Source: Yoonia sediminilitoris | Lineage (GTDB): Bacteria > Pseudomonadota > Alphaproteobacteria > Rhodobacterales > Rhodobacteraceae | DNA: 64,000 bases | NCBI RefSeq assembly: GCF_003058085.1 | Contig: NZ_QBUD01000010.1 | Span: 1-64,000, forward strand | Direction: 5' to 3' | Part shown: piece after piece, positions 34,519 to 44,302 of the stretch | How positions within the stretch are numbered: the stretch's first letter is position 1 | How the letters are laid out: each line of letters starts with the position of its first letter | Notes under the pieces: model-generated | Told to the model about the DNA's origin: nothing | Seen by the model: only the letters and a program-made list of their open reading frames with translations | Database searches by the model: none | Position numbers and translations under genes: made by a program

Positions 34519-35874
34519 TCAGGCAGCAGCAGAAAGCCCGGCATCAAGAGACGACAGTATCTTGTCGATATCAGACTCTTCAATGATCAGCGACGGCGAC
34601 AAGATGATGTTGTTGCCCGACACCCGGATCATGACCCCGTTTTCGTAGGCTGTTTTTGACACCAAGGCACTTGTCTGCTTGCCGATCGGGGTCTTGTTGC
34701 CACGATCCGACACCAATTCAAGCGCACACATCAGCCCGTGCCCACCGCGCACATCACCGATCAGGGTATGGTGGCGTGCAAGCTCCAACAACCCCTCAAA
34801 AAGCTGCGTTCCGCGTGCAGCGGCGTTGTCCTTGACCGACAGACGTTCGGTTTCTTTCAGACACGCAATCGCAGCAGCGGCACCAACCGGATGGCCGGAA
34901 TAGGTATAGCCAGATCCAATCGCCCCGCGCCCAGAGGTATCGTCTTCAAAAGTTTCGGCAAGCGCCTCACCGATCATCACAGCGCCGAAAGGGAAATAGC
35001 CGTTGGTGATCGCTTTGGCGATGCACATCATATCGGGCTTTACGCCCCAGTGGCGCGACCCCGACCAGTCGCCTGTCCGCCCAAAGCCGCAAACCACCTC
35101 ATCCGCGATCAGTAGAATCCTGTATTTGTCACATATCGACCGCACACCGGGCATGAAGCTTTCATGCGGTACAATGACTCCGCCTGCGCCCAGTATCGGC
35201 TCCATGATAAAAGCCGCGATGGTATCGGCCCCCTGAAACCCGATCTCGTCCTCAAGGGCAGCAAGGCAAAGCTGCACCAGCTTTTCCGGATCACTTTCGT
35301 TGAAAGGGTTGCGGTAGGCATAGGGAGCCGGAATGTGAAAACAGCCGGGCATCAGCGGTTCGTACTGGGTTCGGAAATTGGCATTGCCGTTGACCGAAGC
35401 ACCCAACGTATGTGTGCCATGATAGCCCTTTTTCAGGCTCAAATACTTGGTACGCCCACCCTCGCCCCGAATTTTGTGGTACTGACGTGCCAGTCGCAAC
35501 GCGACTTCGACCGAGTCAGAGCCTCCAGAGGTATAAAAGCAACGCGCCATCCCATCTGGCCCAAAGAAATTGCGCAACATCCACGACAGTTCGACCGCCG
35601 CATCATTGGTCGTGCCGCGAAAGGTGGAATAAAACGGCAGGCGGTGCAGCTGTGCAGCGATGGCATCCTTGACCGGTTGGCAGGAAAAACCCAAATTTAC
35701 GTTCCATAGTCCGCCGACGGCATCTACCGTTTCGTGACCGTCAATATCCGTGATGCGTACCCCGTGCGCCTCGGTGATGATGGTGGGAAGGTTGGCAAGG
35801 CTGTCAGCCGGGTGCGACATGGGTTGCCAGAAATGCTTGGCGTTGTTTTCCTTCAGGAAATTGTTGTCTTTCAT
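34519..35874 (-). CDS. class III (omega) aminotransferase
   Basis: A 451-residue PLP enzyme of the omega-amino acid:pyruvate type. Visible parts are the N-terminal HFWQPMSHPADSLANLP, the cofactor phosphate loop CFYTSGGSDSVEVALRLAR, the Asp of IADEVVCGFGRTG and the lysine of MCIAKAITNGYFPFGA that forms the Schiff base. It transfers amino groups from amines or omega-amino acids to pyruvate or a similar acceptor. ATG 35874 is preceded by GGAG. The IclR regulator gene follows in the same direction upstream and may control it. Confidence 0.9.
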   Translation of the reverse strand: MKDNNFLKENNAKHFWQPMSHPADSLANLPTIITEAHGVRITDIDGHETVDAVGGLWNVNLGFSCQPVKDAIAAQLHRLPFYSTFRGTTNDAAVELSWMLRNFFGPDGMARCFYTSGGSDSVEVALRLARQYHKIRGEGGRTKYLSLKKGYHGTHTLGASVNGNANFRTQYEPLMPGCFHIPAPYAYRNPFNESDPEKLVQLCLAALEDEIGFQGADTIAAFIMEPILGAGGVIVPHESFMPGVRSICDKYRILLIADEVVCGFGRTGDWSGSRHWGVKPDMMCIAKAITNGYFPFGAVMIGEALAETFEDDTSGRGAIGSGYTYSGHPVGAAAAIACLKETERLSVKDNAAARGTQLFEGLLELARHHTLIGDVRGGHGLMCALELVSDRGNKTPIGKQTSALVSKTAYENGVMIRVSGNNIILSPSLIIEESDIDKILSSLDAGLSAAA

Positions 35875-36039
35875 TGATCGCTCCATCTCATCCTCTGCGC
35901 GTCCATCACGCGTGCATGGCTTTGGCTCCGGCCGCTGACGTCGAAATGCACGGGGATCAGCCCCGCCGCTTGCGCGCCCCGAATATTTCGTCGTTGGTCA
36001 TCGACAAAAGCGCAGTCCTACGCCGCAAGAGTAAGGGCC

Positions 36040-36816
36040 TCAGGCACATGCCACCCCCATGTTTTCTGCCATGCGGCCACCAAGCGACTGGCTCAGGATC
36101 GGCGCAAGGTCATGCAGGGTCGCAATGGCACGCGCACGCAGGGCATCATCCATACGTCCCGCCGGTGCGGCGACAGCCACAGCGCCACTGGCGGTCCCGT
36201 TCGAACCAAATACCGGCATGGCGACGGACACGACATCTGGGTCAAAGGTGCGATCTGCCACAGCAAACCCGAGCTGCCGCGCATCTTCGCTCAGGCGATG
36301 CAGCGCCTTTTCATCCCGTGGGGTCCGGCCGGTGAATGACGGTAGCGGGGTCGCCCCGATGCCTTTCCATAGCGCCGCAGGACCGAACGCCAGCAGACTG
36401 ATACCCGATGCCGTACCGTGCAGTGGCAAAATGGCGCCATGGTCAAATACCACGGCGGTCCCGTGCCGATGCGGGTCGTGATGGGCGATTGTGGCCAGTG
36501 ACCGCCCCTGCAACAGCGAAAAATGAACCAATTCACCCAGTGACAAGGCCGCCGCACGCACCAGCGGTTCAACCGCACTGTGAAGCGGAAAACAGGTTTC
36601 GCGGATCGCGGCCAGTCGCAAAACGGCGGGGCCCAGACGATAAAGACGGGATTGCATATCCTGTTCGACAAAACCGGTCTGCTCAAGCTCGGTCAGATAT
36701 CTGTGAACCGTCGCCTTGTCGCGACCGGCAAGGCGATAAAAATCGCTCAGTCCGATTTCGGGGCGGTCGACCGAAAAGAGTTCAAGCAATGCTAGCGCTT
36801 TCGCTGTCGTTCCCAT
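36040..36816 (-). CDS. IclR-family transcriptional regulator
   Basis: A 258-residue regulator. The N-terminal helix-turn-helix is visible (IGLSDFYRLAGRDKATVHRY, LTELEQTGFVEQD), followed by the effector-binding domain (HGTASGISLLAFGP, then DVVSVAMPVFGSNGTASGAV). ATG 36816 has the strong RBS AAAGGAG upstream; the open frame extends 20 codons further but without family similarity. It is between the aminotransferase and the divergent Tm-1-like gene, a likely regulator of one or both. Confidence 0.9.
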   Translation of the reverse strand: MGTTAKALALLELFSVDRPEIGLSDFYRLAGRDKATVHRYLTELEQTGFVEQDMQSRLYRLGPAVLRLAAIRETCFPLHSAVEPLVRAAALSLGELVHFSLLQGRSLATIAHHDPHRHGTAVVFDHGAILPLHGTASGISLLAFGPAALWKGIGATPLPSFTGRTPRDEKALHRLSEDARQLGFAVADRTFDPDVVSVAMPVFGSNGTASGAVAVAAPAGRMDDALRARAIATLHDLAPILSQSLGGRMAENMGVACA

Positions 36817-37074
36817 ACGCGCCCTCTCCTTTGGTTTGTGGGGATACTTCGCAGCTGTTTTTCCATGGCTTGACACGGCAGCATCGGAAAATCAATGTAA
36901 TTCAAACCACCGGTTCATCATCCAAACCAATCAAAGACACGCCATGTTTGAACAATCACAAATCGATGCGCTACGGGCATTGCCCGACGCGACGGGCCGT
37001 CTCTTGGTCACTGCATGCAGTCTGCGAGTCTGTCGACCGCAAGACCGCTTGGATCAACCATCGAGGAGATCGCA

Positions 37075-38307
37075 ATGACCGACAAGACAATCCTTGTCAC
37101 GGGAACCTACGACACAAAGTCAGTTGAGCTTGGCTTTCTGACATCTTGCATCCAGCAACAGGGCGGCCACGTCCTGACCATGGACGTCAGCGTTCTGGGT
37201 GATCCGCCAGAGCCGGTTGATATCAGCAAGCATGATGTCGCCGCCGCGGGCAGCAGCAGCATCCAGCAGGCCATCGACAGCGGTGACGAAAACCACGCGA
37301 TACAGATCATGGGGCGCGGGGCTGCGGCGATGGTTGCAAAGCTTTATGCCCAGGGACGCATCGATGCAGCCATCGTGCTTGGCGGGTCCATGGGGACTGA
37401 TCTGGCCCTTGATATGTTGGCAGCCATGCCTCTTGGCGTCCCGAAATATATTGTCTCGACCATCGCGTTTTCACCTTTGCTGCCGCCGGAACGCCTGCCC
37501 GCAGATATACAGATGATCCTTTGGGCGGGCGGGCTTTATGGGCTGAACGCGGTCTGTCGTGCATCATTGGCGCAGGCCGCCGGAGCAGTGCTGGGTGCTG
37601 CGCGCGCGGCGCGTCCGCCGCAAAAAGGCACGCCTCTGATCGGCATGACCAGCCTTGGCAAGTCCGTGCTGCGCTACATGGTGACGCTGAAGCCGGAGCT
37701 GGAAAGGCGCGGCTACGAGGTTGCCGTTTTTCACGCCACCGGCATGGGCGGGCGGGCGTTCGAGAACCTTGCCCAGGAAGGTGCATTTGCCTGTGTTTTC
37801 GACTTTTGCACGCAGGAGCTAGGCAACCATGTCTTCGGCTCGATGGTCAGCGCGGGCGGCACGCGCCTGACCGGGGCGGGCAAGGCTCGCGTGCCACAGA
37901 TCGTGGCGCCGGGCTGTTACGATCTGGTTGATGTGATCGGTTGGCAAGAGACCGACCCGCGCTTTGACGGGCTGGAAAGCCATGCCCACAATCGCCTTAT
38001 CACCTCTTTTGTTCTGGATGCGGACGGGCGGCGCAAGGTGGCCCGCGCCCATTGCGAACAACTGGCAAAAGCGCAGGGCCCGACGGCTTTTCTACTGCCC
38101 AAAGGTGGTTGTGGCGCATGGGACCGCCCCGGAGAGCCGCTTCACGATACTGCAGGTCTAAAGGCTTTTTGCGATGAGATGGCCGCGACATGTCCCGACA
38201 ACGCCGATTTGCATCAGCTTGATTGCCACATCAATGATGAAGCCTTTTGCGACAAGGCGCTGGAAATATTCGACTCCTGGCGTGCGCAAGGGCACATTCG
38301 CGGTTAG
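37075..38307 (+). CDS. Tm-1-like ATP-binding protein (UPF0261)
   Basis: A 410-residue protein of the UPF0261/Tm-1-like family. The N-terminal Rossmann-type nucleotide-binding stretch is ILVTGTYDTKSVELGFL, with GRGAAAMVAKLYAQGRIDAA and VLGGSMGTDLALDML. The C-terminal half has IGMTSLGKSVLRYM and GMGGRAFENLAQEG. The plant relative Tm-1 binds viral replicase; the bacterial role is unknown, though such genes often sit with catabolic enzymes. GAGGAG lies just before ATG 37075. Confidence 0.85.
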   Translation: MTDKTILVTGTYDTKSVELGFLTSCIQQQGGHVLTMDVSVLGDPPEPVDISKHDVAAAGSSSIQQAIDSGDENHAIQIMGRGAAAMVAKLYAQGRIDAAIVLGGSMGTDLALDMLAAMPLGVPKYIVSTIAFSPLLPPERLPADIQMILWAGGLYGLNAVCRASLAQAAGAVLGAARAARPPQKGTPLIGMTSLGKSVLRYMVTLKPELERRGYEVAVFHATGMGGRAFENLAQEGAFACVFDFCTQELGNHVFGSMVSAGGTRLTGAGKARVPQIVAPGCYDLVDVIGWQETDPRFDGLESHAHNRLITSFVLDADGRRKVARAHCEQLAKAQGPTAFLLPKGGCGAWDRPGEPLHDTAGLKAFCDEMAATCPDNADLHQLDCHINDEAFCDKALEIFDSWRAQGHIRG

Positions 38308-38324
38308 CGACAACCCTTCGGCGC

Positions 38325-38513
38325 TCAGGCGCGGGCCACCTCAAGCGCCTCGCGCAGAACGTCCAGATCGCCGATATGATTTATCAGCGTCAGGATCAGA
38401 CGTGCATTCAACGCATCGCTTTCTTCTTTGCTCAGCCCTTCATGCGCCGTCAGCAAAAGATCATAGGCATCATCGGGCCGATCGACATTACGGGTCGTGA
38501 TCAGGGCGCTCAT
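38325..38513 (-). CDS. DUF2783 family protein
   Basis: A 62-residue protein matching the small DUF2783 family (DAYDLLLTAHEGLSKEESDA, LNARLILTLINHIGDLDVLR). It overlaps the end of the FAD monooxygenase gene by 4 bp and is the last gene of the operon. In other roseobacters this family also accompanies FAD hydroxylases, so it may be an accessory of the enzyme; no activity is known. Confidence 0.8.
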   Translation of the reverse strand: MSALITTRNVDRPDDAYDLLLTAHEGLSKEESDALNARLILTLINHIGDLDVLREALEVARA

Positions 38514-40117
38514 GCGCATTCCTTTCCTTGCGCGCGCATGTGCGCCGCGGCGATCTGTTCGCTGGTGGCAGTACTCCAGCGGGCAGCGACATGCTGATCC
38601 GGACGGATAAGATATATCGCGGACACCGCATCGCCCAGATAGCGCGCGGCAAGCTCTGGCCCAGGGGCATCGATCTGCACGACGGGCAGATCATTGATAG
38701 CGGGCGCGTCGCAGCGGATGACCAGCAATGCAAAACCGTTGCCCAAACGGTTCAGCAGGAAACCGTCCGCCCAAGGCGCATCTGGTGCGGGTGCGCCGGG
38801 CCTGGTGCCGTCAGGTCCATCAGGCAGCGAATCCGGCGTGTTCAGACCAGACCCATCATAGATGCAAGGTTGCGACAGCCGCCCGGAATTCACAAAAGGC
38901 CGTGCGAAATCATGCTGACGCGACAGTTGCAGCACGGCGTTGCGGAAAATCCGGCTCTGTTCGGATTTGGGGGTGATAAAGTCCGTCGAGCGTGTGGAAT
39001 TGCGGATATTCTCATCCGCTGCCGCACCGCGTTCAACATCGTAACTGTCGATCAGCGTCTCAGGGGCGTCACCCTTCAGCACTGCAGCCAACTTCCACGC
39101 GATATTGTCGGCATCCTGGACACCGCCATTGCAACCGCGCGCGCCGAAGGGCGATACCTGATGCGCACTGTCGCCAACAAAAAGCACGCGACCTTGCCGG
39201 AAGGACGACATGCGGCGGCATTGGAAAGTATAGATCGAGGTCCAGACAAGTTCGTAATTCACGCCCTCGCCCAGCATCGCGTCGATCCGGGCGCGGATGC
39301 GATCCTCTTGCAACTCGGTCTTGCGATCAACGTCCCACCCGATCTGGAAGTCGATGCGCCAGATATCGTCGGGTTGTTTATGCAGCAACGCACTGTCGCC
39401 CGCGCCGCGGAAGGGCGGTTCGAACCAGAACCAGCGTTCGGTCGGGAAATCGGCGGTCATGCGCACATCGGCGATCAGGAAACTGTCCTGAAACACCTTA
39501 CCCTCGAACCCCAGATCAAGTGCCTTACGCGTGGGCGAGCCTGCACCGTCACAGGCCAGCACCCAGTCGGCGGTGATCGCATAGCTGCCATCAGGGGTCG
39601 CGATGTTCAAACTTGCCCCATCGTCGCGTACGTCCAATTCTTCAACCCGATTTTTGCCGCGGATCTCGATGGGCGCGCCGTCCGCCTGCGCAGCGCGGAT
39701 TCGGTCCACCAGAAACTTTTCGAAATAAGGCTGTTGGAGGTTGATGAAGGCCGGGCGGCGATGGCCACCTTCGGGCAGCAGGTTGAAGTCGAACACGCGG
39801 TCCGTGCCGTGGAACACCTTGCCAAGGTTCCAGACAACGCCCTTATCGACCATCGGATCACCGCACCCCAACCGGTCGCAGATTTCCAGCGTGCGTTTGG
39901 CAAAGCAGATCGCACGACTGCCCTCGCCGACACCTTCGTGGTCGTCCAGCACCAGCGTTGCGATCCCCTGAAGGCCCAAATCAAGTGCGGTTGCCATACC
40001 GACAGGCCCGCCGCCGATGATCACGACCGGATGATGGGCCTCTACCCCCGCATCCTGATCCGCGCTGCGCTCGTAGGGATAGAGCTTGTGGACAACGGCA
40101 TAACGGTCATCAAGCAT
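38510..40117 (-). CDS. FAD-dependent aromatic hydroxylase
   Basis: A 535-residue class A flavoprotein monooxygenase. The FAD-binding GxGxxG is in VVIIGGGPVGMATALDLG, the DG motif in ADWVLACDGAGSPTRKA and the GD motif in VLFVGDSAHQVSPFGARGCN. It resembles MhpA-type hydroxylases that add oxygen to hydroxyphenyl acids. In this operon the next enzymes open homogentisate, so it probably makes homogentisate or a related hydroquinone, for example from a hydroxyphenylacetate. That substrate is inferred from context. Confidence 0.88.
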   Translation of the reverse strand: MLDDRYAVVHKLYPYERSADQDAGVEAHHPVVIIGGGPVGMATALDLGLQGIATLVLDDHEGVGEGSRAICFAKRTLEICDRLGCGDPMVDKGVVWNLGKVFHGTDRVFDFNLLPEGGHRRPAFINLQQPYFEKFLVDRIRAAQADGAPIEIRGKNRVEELDVRDDGASLNIATPDGSYAITADWVLACDGAGSPTRKALDLGFEGKVFQDSFLIADVRMTADFPTERWFWFEPPFRGAGDSALLHKQPDDIWRIDFQIGWDVDRKTELQEDRIRARIDAMLGEGVNYELVWTSIYTFQCRRMSSFRQGRVLFVGDSAHQVSPFGARGCNGGVQDADNIAWKLAAVLKGDAPETLIDSYDVERGAAADENIRNSTRSTDFITPKSEQSRIFRNAVLQLSRQHDFARPFVNSGRLSQPCIYDGSGLNTPDSLPDGPDGTRPGAPAPDAPWADGFLLNRLGNGFALLVIRCDAPAINDLPVVQIDAPGPELAARYLGDAVSAIYLIRPDQHVAARWSTATSEQIAAAHMRAQGKECA

Positions 40118-40148
40118 TTGAACGTCTCCTCACCGGGGGCTGGAACGG

Positions 40149-41099
40149 TTACTTTTGCAGGGCGGCCCACATGTCTTTGTCGCGTTGGGCCGTCCAGATG
40201 CGCGGCGTATCAATGCCCTGCGCTTCGTCGTAGGCGCGGGCCACATTGAACGGCAGGCAATGTTCGTAGATCGCAAAATCACCGAATTTCGGATCGCAGA
40301 CCTCGCGCACATGGGCCATCGCCTCTTGCAGAGTGCCGCCCTTGACCGCGACACGGCGCACCGCATCATAGGTCGAGTTCACGAAATCGGCTGTACTGTC
40401 CAGCGCTGCATTCACCATGTCACGCCCGACCAAGGCATCGCCACGACCCGGCGCAATGGCTTCAAGATCAAAGGCACGAATATTCTCCAGCGTTTGCGGC
40501 CAGTCCCCGTAATGCCCATCACCGCAGTAGCAGGCAGAGTGGTATTCCACGATATCACCAGTGAACATCACGTTGGAATCTGGCACATGCACAACGATAT
40601 CACCTGCGGTATGCGCGCGGCCAAGCTTCATCAGATCGACACGACGGTTGCCCAGATAGACCGACATGCGATCGCTGAATGTGGTTGTTGGCCAGGTCAA
40701 ACCGGGGATGCTTTCATGCCCCTGAAAAAGTCGTGGGAAGCGGTCGAATTCGCTGTCCCAGTCCTCTTGGCCGCGCTCGGCGACCATGGCACGGGCTACG
40801 TCGGACATGATGATTTCAGGGGCACCATAGGCCGACGCACCCAGCACACGCACCGCGTGGTAATGGGTCAGCACCAGATGGCTGATTGGTTTGTCGGTAA
40901 CAGTGCGGACCTTTTCAATGACCTTTTCGGCCAACCGTGGCGTCGCCTGCGCCTCAACGATCATCACCGAATTGTCTCCGATGATCACGCCTGAATTGGG
41001 GTCACCCTCGGCGGTAAAGGCCCAAAGCCCCTCGCCCACTTCTGTGAAACTGATCGTCTTTTCCGCCATATCGCCTGCGGATGCAAATGCCTTGCTCAT
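40149..41099 (-). CDS. metallo-beta-lactamase fold protein with altered metal site
   Basis: A 316-residue MBL-fold protein. The first metal motif is normally HxHxDH; here it reads HYHAVR, so the Asp and third ligand His are replaced. The later His (GRAHTAGDIVV) and Asp (MFTGDIVEYH) are present, but the last His position is GRGD. It may bind a single metal or have a non-standard mechanism. It is tightly packed between fahA and the FAD hydroxylase genes, overlapping fahA by 4 bp, so it probably hydrolyses an intermediate or thioester in the same pathway. Confidence 0.85.
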   Translation of the reverse strand: MSKAFASAGDMAEKTISFTEVGEGLWAFTAEGDPNSGVIIGDNSVMIVEAQATPRLAEKVIEKVRTVTDKPISHLVLTHYHAVRVLGASAYGAPEIIMSDVARAMVAERGQEDWDSEFDRFPRLFQGHESIPGLTWPTTTFSDRMSVYLGNRRVDLMKLGRAHTAGDIVVHVPDSNVMFTGDIVEYHSACYCGDGHYGDWPQTLENIRAFDLEAIAPGRGDALVGRDMVNAALDSTADFVNSTYDAVRRVAVKGGTLQEAMAHVREVCDPKFGDFAIYEHCLPFNVARAYDEAQGIDTPRIWTAQRDKDMWAALQK

Positions 41100-42340
41100 G
41101 TCGTCTCCTTGTAAAAATCGGGGGCTGGCAGAATGGTGCCTGTGCAGGCGCCAAAGCCGACCCTGTAACCATCACCCTGCGCGTGGCCTGTCAGTGTCAA
41201 CCTATCGCCGTCTTCGATGAAGCGACGGGTCTGATCACCAAGGGTAATCGGATTTTGCCCACCCCATGTCATTTCCAGCAAAGAACCATAATTATCCGGC
41301 TTCGGCCCCGAGATTGTCCCGGACCCCAGCAGATCGCCGCTGCGCATGGCACAGCCAGACGACGCGTGGTGCGCAAGTTGCTGCGCGGACGAATAGTAAA
41401 GCTCTTGCATGTTGGTGTGGCTGATCTGATGCCCGTTCATGTGAACGAACAGATCAATATCGTAAAGCCCCGGCGTATCCTCGACCAGATAGGGCAGCAG
41501 TGGCACCTCTCGGTCGGGCGCAGGCGCGGCAAAAGGGGCGAGTGCCGCGGCGGTCACGATCCAGGGGCTTATGGAGGTGGCAAAGGCCTTGGCTTGGAAG
41601 GGACCAAGCGGCTGATATTCCCAAGCCTGCAAATCCCGCGCCGACCAGTCGTTCAGCAAGACATAACCAAAGATCATCTCGCGCGCTTGGGCCACCGTGA
41701 CGGGCTGGCCCATGTCGGATGGCGTGCCGACAATGGCCCCTATCTCAAGCTCGATATCCAGCCGCTGAGAAGGTCCGAACACAGGGTTTGCTGCATCTTT
41801 GGCCTTTGTTTGCCCGACTGGCCTGCGAATATCCGTGCCGGAAACCACCACGGTCGAGGCACGTCCATTATAACCGATAGGGATATGCAGCCAGTTGGGC
41901 GGCAGCGCATTTTCAGGACCGCGAAACATCGTGCCGACATTTTGCGCGTGCTGCTTGCCCGCGTAAAAATCAGTGTATTCGGCCACGCGAAACGGCATGT
42001 GCATTGCGGCGTCCGACATCGGCACCAGCATCGGGGTCAGGTCCTCCACATGCGCGGATCCCTCTTTCAACAGGCCAATCAGGCGGGCACGAAACGCAGC
42101 CCAGACCTTTGGCCCGGCCTTCATCAGTGGATTCCACACGGCCTGTTGCAACAGATCCTGCGTGCCGGTCAGGCCCGCCATTTCGGCCTGCGCGACATCA
42201 AGGATCATATCGCCGATGGCCACGCCGCACCGGGGCGCCTGACCATGCGTCGAGAAAACACCGTAAGGCAGGTTATTCAAACTGAAATCAGTGTCGGCGG
42301 CATTCGCCCCTGCCACCCAACTGCTCATTGCTTTGTTCAT
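41096..42340 (-). CDS. fahA: fumarylacetoacetase
   Basis: A 414-residue fumarylacetoacetase, which splits fumarylacetoacetate to fumarate and acetoacetate, the last step of homogentisate degradation. Family features are [20 protein letters not shown] at the N-terminus, and the metal and active-site region [40 protein letters not shown]. The start ATG 42340 overlaps the hmgA stop by 4 bp. The open frame extends 16 codons further upstream, into hmgA coding sequence. Confidence 0.93.
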   Translation of the reverse strand: MNKAMSSWVAGANAADTDFSLNNLPYGVFSTHGQAPRCGVAIGDMILDVAQAEMAGLTGTQDLLQQAVWNPLMKAGPKVWAAFRARLIGLLKEGSAHVEDLTPMLVPMSDAAMHMPFRVAEYTDFYAGKQHAQNVGTMFRGPENALPPNWLHIPIGYNGRASTVVVSGTDIRRPVGQTKAKDAANPVFGPSQRLDIELEIGAIVGTPSDMGQPVTVAQAREMIFGYVLLNDWSARDLQAWEYQPLGPFQAKAFATSISPWIVTAAALAPFAAPAPDREVPLLPYLVEDTPGLYDIDLFVHMNGHQISHTNMQELYYSSAQQLAHHASSGCAMRSGDLLGSGTISGPKPDNYGSLLEMTWGGQNPITLGDQTRRFIEDGDRLTLTGHAQGDGYRVGFGACTGTILPAPDFYKETT

Positions 42341-43698
42341 TTCTTGCCCGGCGTTCCGTCGAACTTCTTTTCCAGCCCGTCCCAGCAATCAACGTAGTCG
42401 TCCTGCAAGGGTGCCTCTTTTGCGGCAAATTCCGTCAGATGCTGGGGAAAACGGGTTTCGAACATGAAGGACATCGTGTTTTCCAGCTTTTGTGGCCCCA
42501 GTTCCGCGTTCGATGCGCCCTCAAAAGCGTTGCGATCCGGACCGTGTGGCAACATGCAGTTATGCAGGCTCATCCCGCCGGGCACAAAGCCTTGCGGTTT
42601 GGCGTCATACTGGCCGTGGATGTTCCCCATCAATTCGGACATGACATTTTTGTGGTACCATGGCGGACGGAACGTATCTTCGGCCACATTCCAGCGGTCG
42701 CGGAACAGGACGAAATCGATGTTTGCTGTCCCTTCCACGCCCGACGGCGCGGTCAGCACCGTGTAGATCGACGGATCAGGATGATCGAAAAGAATGGACC
42801 CAACGGGACAGTAATTGCGCAGGTCATACTTGCATGGCGCGTAGTTGCCATGCCACGCCACAACATCAAGCGGGCTTTGACCGATGTCGCTCTGGTGGAA
42901 TTGCCCGCACCATTTCACCGTGATGGTCGATGGCACCTCGCGGTCCTCGAAAGCTGCAACCGGTGTCTTGAAATCGCGCCGGTTGGCCATGCAATTGGCA
43001 CCGATCGGGCCCCTGCCCGGCAGTTCGAACTTCTGGCCGTAATTCTCGCAGACGAAACCGCGGCACGGACCTTCCAACACCTCGACACGGTAGACCAGAC
43101 CACGCGGGATCAATGCGATCTCTTGCGGGGCGACATCGATGATACCAAGCTCGGTTGAAAAACGCAGGCGGCCTTCCTGTGGCACAACCAGCATCTCGCC
43201 ATCTGCAGAGTAGAAATAGGCATCAACCATCGATTCTGTGACAAGATAGATGTGACTGGCCATTCCCGACTGCGTATTGACGTCCCCTGCGGTGGTCATC
43301 GTGCGCATGCCCGTCAGCCAGGTCAGTGGGGCATCGCCTTGCGGCACCGGGTCCCAGCGGTACTGACCCAAGGACGTCACATCCTGCGGCATATGCGGCG
43401 CAGATTTCCAGTAGGGCAATTCGATCCGCTCAAAGCGCCCCTGATGGCGGACGCTCGGGCGGATGCGGTAGCACCATGTGCGTTCGTTCTGGTGACTGGG
43501 TGCGGTAAAGGCGGTGCCTGAAAGCTGCTCACCGTAAAGGCCGTAATTCACCTTTTGCGGGCTGTTCATGCCTTGGGGCAATGCGTCGGGCAAAGCCTCG
43601 GTTTCGAAGTCGTTCCCGAACCCCGGCATATACTGCGGCACCGCCGCCGACTGCGCGCGCGGCGTGGCCATTCCTTTTGCCTGAGCGTGCTCATTCAT
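42337..43698 (-). CDS. hmgA: homogentisate 1,2-dioxygenase
   Basis: A 453-residue iron dioxygenase that opens the ring of homogentisate to maleylacetoacetate. The N-terminal [20 protein letters not shown] is diagnostic. The C-terminal iron-binding region is visible: [20 protein letters not shown] and [26 protein letters not shown] lies just before ATG 43698. It is first in the operon hmgA-fahA-MBL-monooxygenase-DUF2783 and is divergent from a MarR regulator. A maleylacetoacetate isomerase gene is not in the operon. Confidence 0.95.
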   Translation of the reverse strand: MNEHAQAKGMATPRAQSAAVPQYMPGFGNDFETEALPDALPQGMNSPQKVNYGLYGEQLSGTAFTAPSHQNERTWCYRIRPSVRHQGRFERIELPYWKSAPHMPQDVTSLGQYRWDPVPQGDAPLTWLTGMRTMTTAGDVNTQSGMASHIYLVTESMVDAYFYSADGEMLVVPQEGRLRFSTELGIIDVAPQEIALIPRGLVYRVEVLEGPCRGFVCENYGQKFELPGRGPIGANCMANRRDFKTPVAAFEDREVPSTITVKWCGQFHQSDIGQSPLDVVAWHGNYAPCKYDLRNYCPVGSILFDHPDPSIYTVLTAPSGVEGTANIDFVLFRDRWNVAEDTFRPPWYHKNVMSELMGNIHGQYDAKPQGFVPGGMSLHNCMLPHGPDRNAFEGASNAELGPQKLENTMSFMFETRFPQHLTEFAAKEAPLQDDYVDCWDGLEKKFDGTPGKK

Positions 43699-43736
43699 CG
43701 AACATCCTCCTTGTACGAAGCTAGGTCGCAATATAA

Positions 43737-43752
43737 AGTCACATTTGTAACT
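43737..43752. promoter_or_regulatory. MarR operator candidate
   Basis: AGTCACATTTGTAACT is an imperfect inverted repeat (AGTCACA/TGTAACT, six of seven bases symmetrical). It lies in the 80 bp between hmgA and the divergent MarR gene, where a regulator could control both. Confidence 0.5.
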
Positions 43753-43778
43753 AACAAGCCTCTGATCATAGGGTTTCC

Positions 43779-44234
43779 ATGGGTGAATTCAGCCTTGCCG
43801 ATTTCGTTCCGTACCTGCTGAACCAAGCGGCCGAGCAGACCAGCCTTGATTTCTCGTCGATCTACCGCGGTCGCTACAACATGCGGCGGACGGAATGGCG
43901 TGCCTTGTTTCACTTGGGTCATTTTGGAGCGATGACAGCCACCGATATTGCCCGCATGTCGAAAATGCACAAAACAAAAATAAGCCGTGCAATCAAAGAA
44001 TTAGAGGAAAAGCGCTATGTCAGGCGCGAACAGGTTTCCAACGACCGCCGCAGCGAGTTACTCAGCCTTCTTCCGGCAGGCCAACGGGCGTTCAATGATC
44101 TTTATAGCATCGCAGAGCGCCACAACGCGCAATTGCTGTCACAGTTTTCGCCCGGCGAAAAGCTCATCCTTCTGGACTGTCTGCAGCGGCTGTCAAAACT
44201 TGATCTTGCGCCGCCCGATCAGTCTCTTATGTAA
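43779..44234 (+). CDS. MarR-family regulator
   Basis: A 151-residue winged-helix regulator. The HTH is clear ([20 protein letters not shown]) with the wing [18 protein letters not shown]. It is transcribed divergently from hmgA, the usual arrangement of a repressor released by an aromatic ligand such as homogentisate. The ligand is inferred. It is convergent with the arsenic operon. Confidence 0.9.
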   Translation: MGEFSLADFVPYLLNQAAEQTSLDFSSIYRGRYNMRRTEWRALFHLGHFGAMTATDIARMSKMHKTKISRAIKELEEKRYVRREQVSNDRRSELLSLLPAGQRAFNDLYSIAERHNAQLLSQFSPGEKLILLDCLQRLSKLDLAPPDQSLM

Positions 44235-44302
44235 CTATCTGGGCATCCATTGCGCGGCAACCCGTGCACTGGCAGTGATCAACCCGCATCATGCGGTTTC
44301 GG

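Noticed and set aside
36944-37078. Possible short peptide starting MFEQSQIDALRALPD before the Tm-1-like gene
   Set aside because: It has no family similarity that I recognise and ends in low-quality sequence just before the gene; it may be a remnant, but evidence is too thin.
44281-44299. Short palindrome CCGCATCATGCGG between the convergent marR and acr3 genes
   Set aside because: Four base pairs with a small loop and no T run on either strand; too weak to call a terminator.
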